NCBI RefSeq assembly: GCF_029016285.1
Contig: NZ_CP091976.1
Span: 1,617,042 to 1,681,041, forward strand
Reading direction: 5' to 3'
DNA from: Vibrio sp. DW001
GTDB taxonomy: Bacteria > Pseudomonadota > Gammaproteobacteria > Enterobacterales > Vibrionaceae
DNA length: 64,000 nt
In this document: positions 62,946-64,000 of the stretch, in pieces
Numbering within the stretch: position 1 is the stretch's first letter
Layout of the letters: the number at the start of each line of letters is the position of its first letter
Made by a program: the position numbers and the translations under genes
The notes under the pieces: model-generated
What the model saw: the letters and a program-made list of their open reading frames with translations, nothing else
The model's database searches: none
What the model was told of the DNA's origin: nothing

Positions 62946-63010
62946 GTACTGGCTGCTCATCAGTACCTAGCAACCACGCTAGGCAGACAAGCAAGGCGAA
63001 CCTTGCTTGT
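62946..63010 (-). repeat. three adjacent hairpins in an early-region gap
   Basis: Three stem-loops in 65 bases: GTACTG / CAGTAC (62946-62966), CCTAGC / GCTAGG (62966-62983) and ACAAGCAAGG / CCTTGCTTGT (62987-63010). On the minus strand the last has a UUCG loop. No U-run follows, so a classical terminator is unlikely; RNA processing or stability signals are possible. Confidence 0.6.
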
Positions 63011-63016
63011 TTCGCT

Positions 63017-63205
63017 TTATTGCTCTGCATCCTGATAATGCTTCGATGGTAATATTCGATCTTTCCCCTCAGTGATAGAGAGCATGATTTTGATCACTTC
63101 TGGTCTCAGGAAGTATCCGTGCTCTAACGTTGCTTCAGCTAGAGTTTCAAGCGCACTACTTGCAAAGGCCAATTCTTCCTGTGGTGATGGTTCTCTAATC
63201 TTCAT
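63017..63205 (-). CDS. hypothetical early-region protein
   Basis: A 62-residue protein from the ATG at 63205, overlapping the previous gene by 11 bases. Helical, mildly acidic (SPQEELAFASSALETLAEATLEH, in part). Unrecognised. Confidence 0.55.
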   Translation of the reverse strand: MKIREPSPQEELAFASSALETLAEATLEHGYFLRPEVIKIMLSITEGKDRILPSKHYQDAEQ

Positions 63206-63659
63206 GCTCAACCTCCTTCAAGCACGTTGCTTTAGTCAGTTCTAACCCTTCGAGCTTTTTGAACTGACGACACAGCACAGAAGCTTTTGAGAAGTTAGGG
63301 ACATGAAAGGCATGAATATCGTGTAAGTCTGGGTGCTCTTTTTTTGTGCGACGTTTGCCGTATATTTTCTCAATCGATTTTTTGAATTTTGTGGAATATT
63401 TAGCTTTGGTTTTTAAGCACCACACCTCACTCAAAATGCTTGGCGCATCTTCGGTGAAACTGATTCCATCTTTAAAACTCACCCACGCACCTTTGATGTG
63501 GCCATCAACGTAGACTTGAAGGCAGGTTTTCGATTCAGACTCACGAACGCGTTGTACTGACACTTCATGACCTTTGTAATTAAAATCGATAGCAACCCAA
63601 CCGCCTGCCATTTCCGCTTCAATCTCAGCCCACATTTCTTTTGTAATTGGTTTGCTCAT
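63195..63659 (-). CDS. hypothetical early-region protein
   Basis: A 154-residue protein with a strand-rich first half (WVAIDFNYKGHEVSVQRVRESES, in part) and a basic helical second half (STKFKKSIEKIYGKRRTKKEH). It overlaps its upstream neighbour by four bases. It is not recognised; in Mu this stretch holds small host-takeover genes. Confidence 0.6.
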   Translation of the reverse strand: MSKPITKEMWAEIEAEMAGGWVAIDFNYKGHEVSVQRVRESESKTCLQVYVDGHIKGAWVSFKDGISFTEDAPSILSEVWCLKTKAKYSTKFKKSIEKIYGKRRTKKEHPDLHDIHAFHVPNFSKASVLCRQFKKLEGLELTKATCLKEVEHED

Positions 63660-63847
63660 TCTTCATATTCCTTTTCATTGCTTGATATAGATTTAATTCG
63701 CTTCGCTTTGGGCAGTGGCGTATTTCGCCAATCACCGCAGTGCTTATCTGCCCATTCTTCTGCTTCTTCTTGAGAGCAAGAGCGGCGAAGAAACTTCATG
63801 ATGTATTTGATTAACTGGTTAGGCCGCTTCGCTTTCGTCTTTTCCAT
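63656..63847 (-). CDS. hypothetical small early-region protein
   Basis: A 63-residue basic protein (starting MEKTKAKRPNQLIKYIMKFL; an ATG at 63856 is also possible). It contains SQEEAEEWADKHCGDW. It overlaps the partial gene upstream and shares ATGA with the gene downstream. Unrecognised. Confidence 0.55.
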   Translation of the reverse strand: MEKTKAKRPNQLIKYIMKFLRRSCSQEEAEEWADKHCGDWRNTPLPKAKRIKSISSNEKEYEE

Positions 63848-64000
63848 TGAGTTCATCCATCATGTCTTCGTACTCTTCACGAACGTTCGAACTGGACTGA
63901 TTTAAAATGAACTTCAGTGCTGCGATATAGCCTTCTTCAAACGTGCTATCTGGAAATGCAGTGCCGTCTTTTTCAATTAAGGCTTCAGCCATTTCAATTT
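63819..64000 (-). CDS. partial early-region gene at the right edge
   Basis: An open frame from the right edge to the TAA at 63819-63821, about 60 codons, no start in view. It is acidic, with FEEGYIAALKFILNQ and ends MDELNGKDESEAA. It overlaps the next gene by about 30 bases, as is normal in this operon. Function unknown. Confidence 0.55.
   Translation of the reverse strand, partial: IEMAEALIEKDGTAFPDSTFEEGYIAALKFILNQSSSNVREEYEDMMDELNGKDESEAA

Larger units (their letters stand above)
37669..64000. mobile_element. Mu-like transposable prophage (partial)
   Basis: A continuous minus-strand block of Mu-type genes in near-Mu order: gemA, mor, lysis genes, gp25-gp30, I, T, gp35-gp38, sheath, tube, gp41, tape measure, gp43-gp48, fibre. 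The left limit lies between 37282 and 37576; the early end with repressor and transposase genes is beyond the right edge of the window. Differences from Mu: gpG sits between gp36 and gp37, and no gin, mom, second fibre set or separate C gene is seen. All structural genes are intact, so it may be functional. Confidence 0.93.

Noticed and set aside
62946..63010. CRISPR-like or direct-repeat array
   Set aside because: The three hairpins differ in sequence and there is no regular spacing; no CRISPR repeats are seen in the window.

Overview
The window is a piece of a gamma-proteobacterial chromosome, almost certainly a Vibrio or close relative in the Vibrionaceae. The evidence is a luxPQ pair whose autoinducer-2 contact residues sit at the positions known from V. 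harveyi, a divergent torT/torS pair, and typical housekeeping genes (nadE, yceH, yhbQ, helD, mgsA, rlmF, arfB, yqaB, creA). No tRNA, rRNA, CRISPR array or insertion sequence was found.

Host part (about 1-37,300). From left to right: nadE (partial) and a divergent nadD-like gene; an AraC-like sensor fragment; a PlsC-type acyltransferase; a secreted 20-residue-repeat protein; small conserved genes (yfcZ-like, tetR, ygjV-like, yeeX, yceH, yhbQ); a TraF-like envelope protein; luxP-luxQ for AI-2 quorum sensing; a PilZ protein; a FUSC/YccS membrane protein; helicase IV; a VOC protein; mgsA; torT/torS without torR or torCAD; a SulP transporter; rlmF, arfB and yqaB. A reductive-dehalogenase locus follows (27,339-34,633). 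One plus-strand operon encodes a Tat-exported corrinoid/Fe-S RdhA, its RdhB anchor, a Sel1-repeat protein and a LuxR-type regulator, with a divergent LysR regulator. A convergent minus-strand operon encodes a NosR/RdhC-like FMN-binding polyferredoxin membrane protein, a 43-residue single-pass membrane protein and a flavodoxin/FNR-type NADPH reductase. Together they suggest an electron path from NADPH to an extracytoplasmic dehalogenase, which is the most interesting system here. An FKBP isomerase, a DsbA-like lipoprotein, an OmpA-like lipoprotein and creA close the host part.

Prophage part (about 37,300-64,000, continuing past the right edge). This is a Mu-like transposable prophage with all genes on the minus strand, so its biological order runs right to left. 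It holds the end of the early region (small genes, two zinc-binding proteins, GemA), a single Mor/C-family activator, lysis genes, gp25-gp27, terminase, portal, gp30, protease/scaffold, major head, gp35-gp38, sheath, tube, tail chaperone with a programmed frameshift, tape measure, gp43-gp48 baseplate genes, tail fibre and a fibre-associated protein. The transposase end lies outside the window. No gin invertase, alternative fibre cassette, mom or separate C gene was seen.

Functions rest on reading motifs and recalled family resemblance. No database search was run, and starts were chosen from ribosome-binding sites and overlaps.
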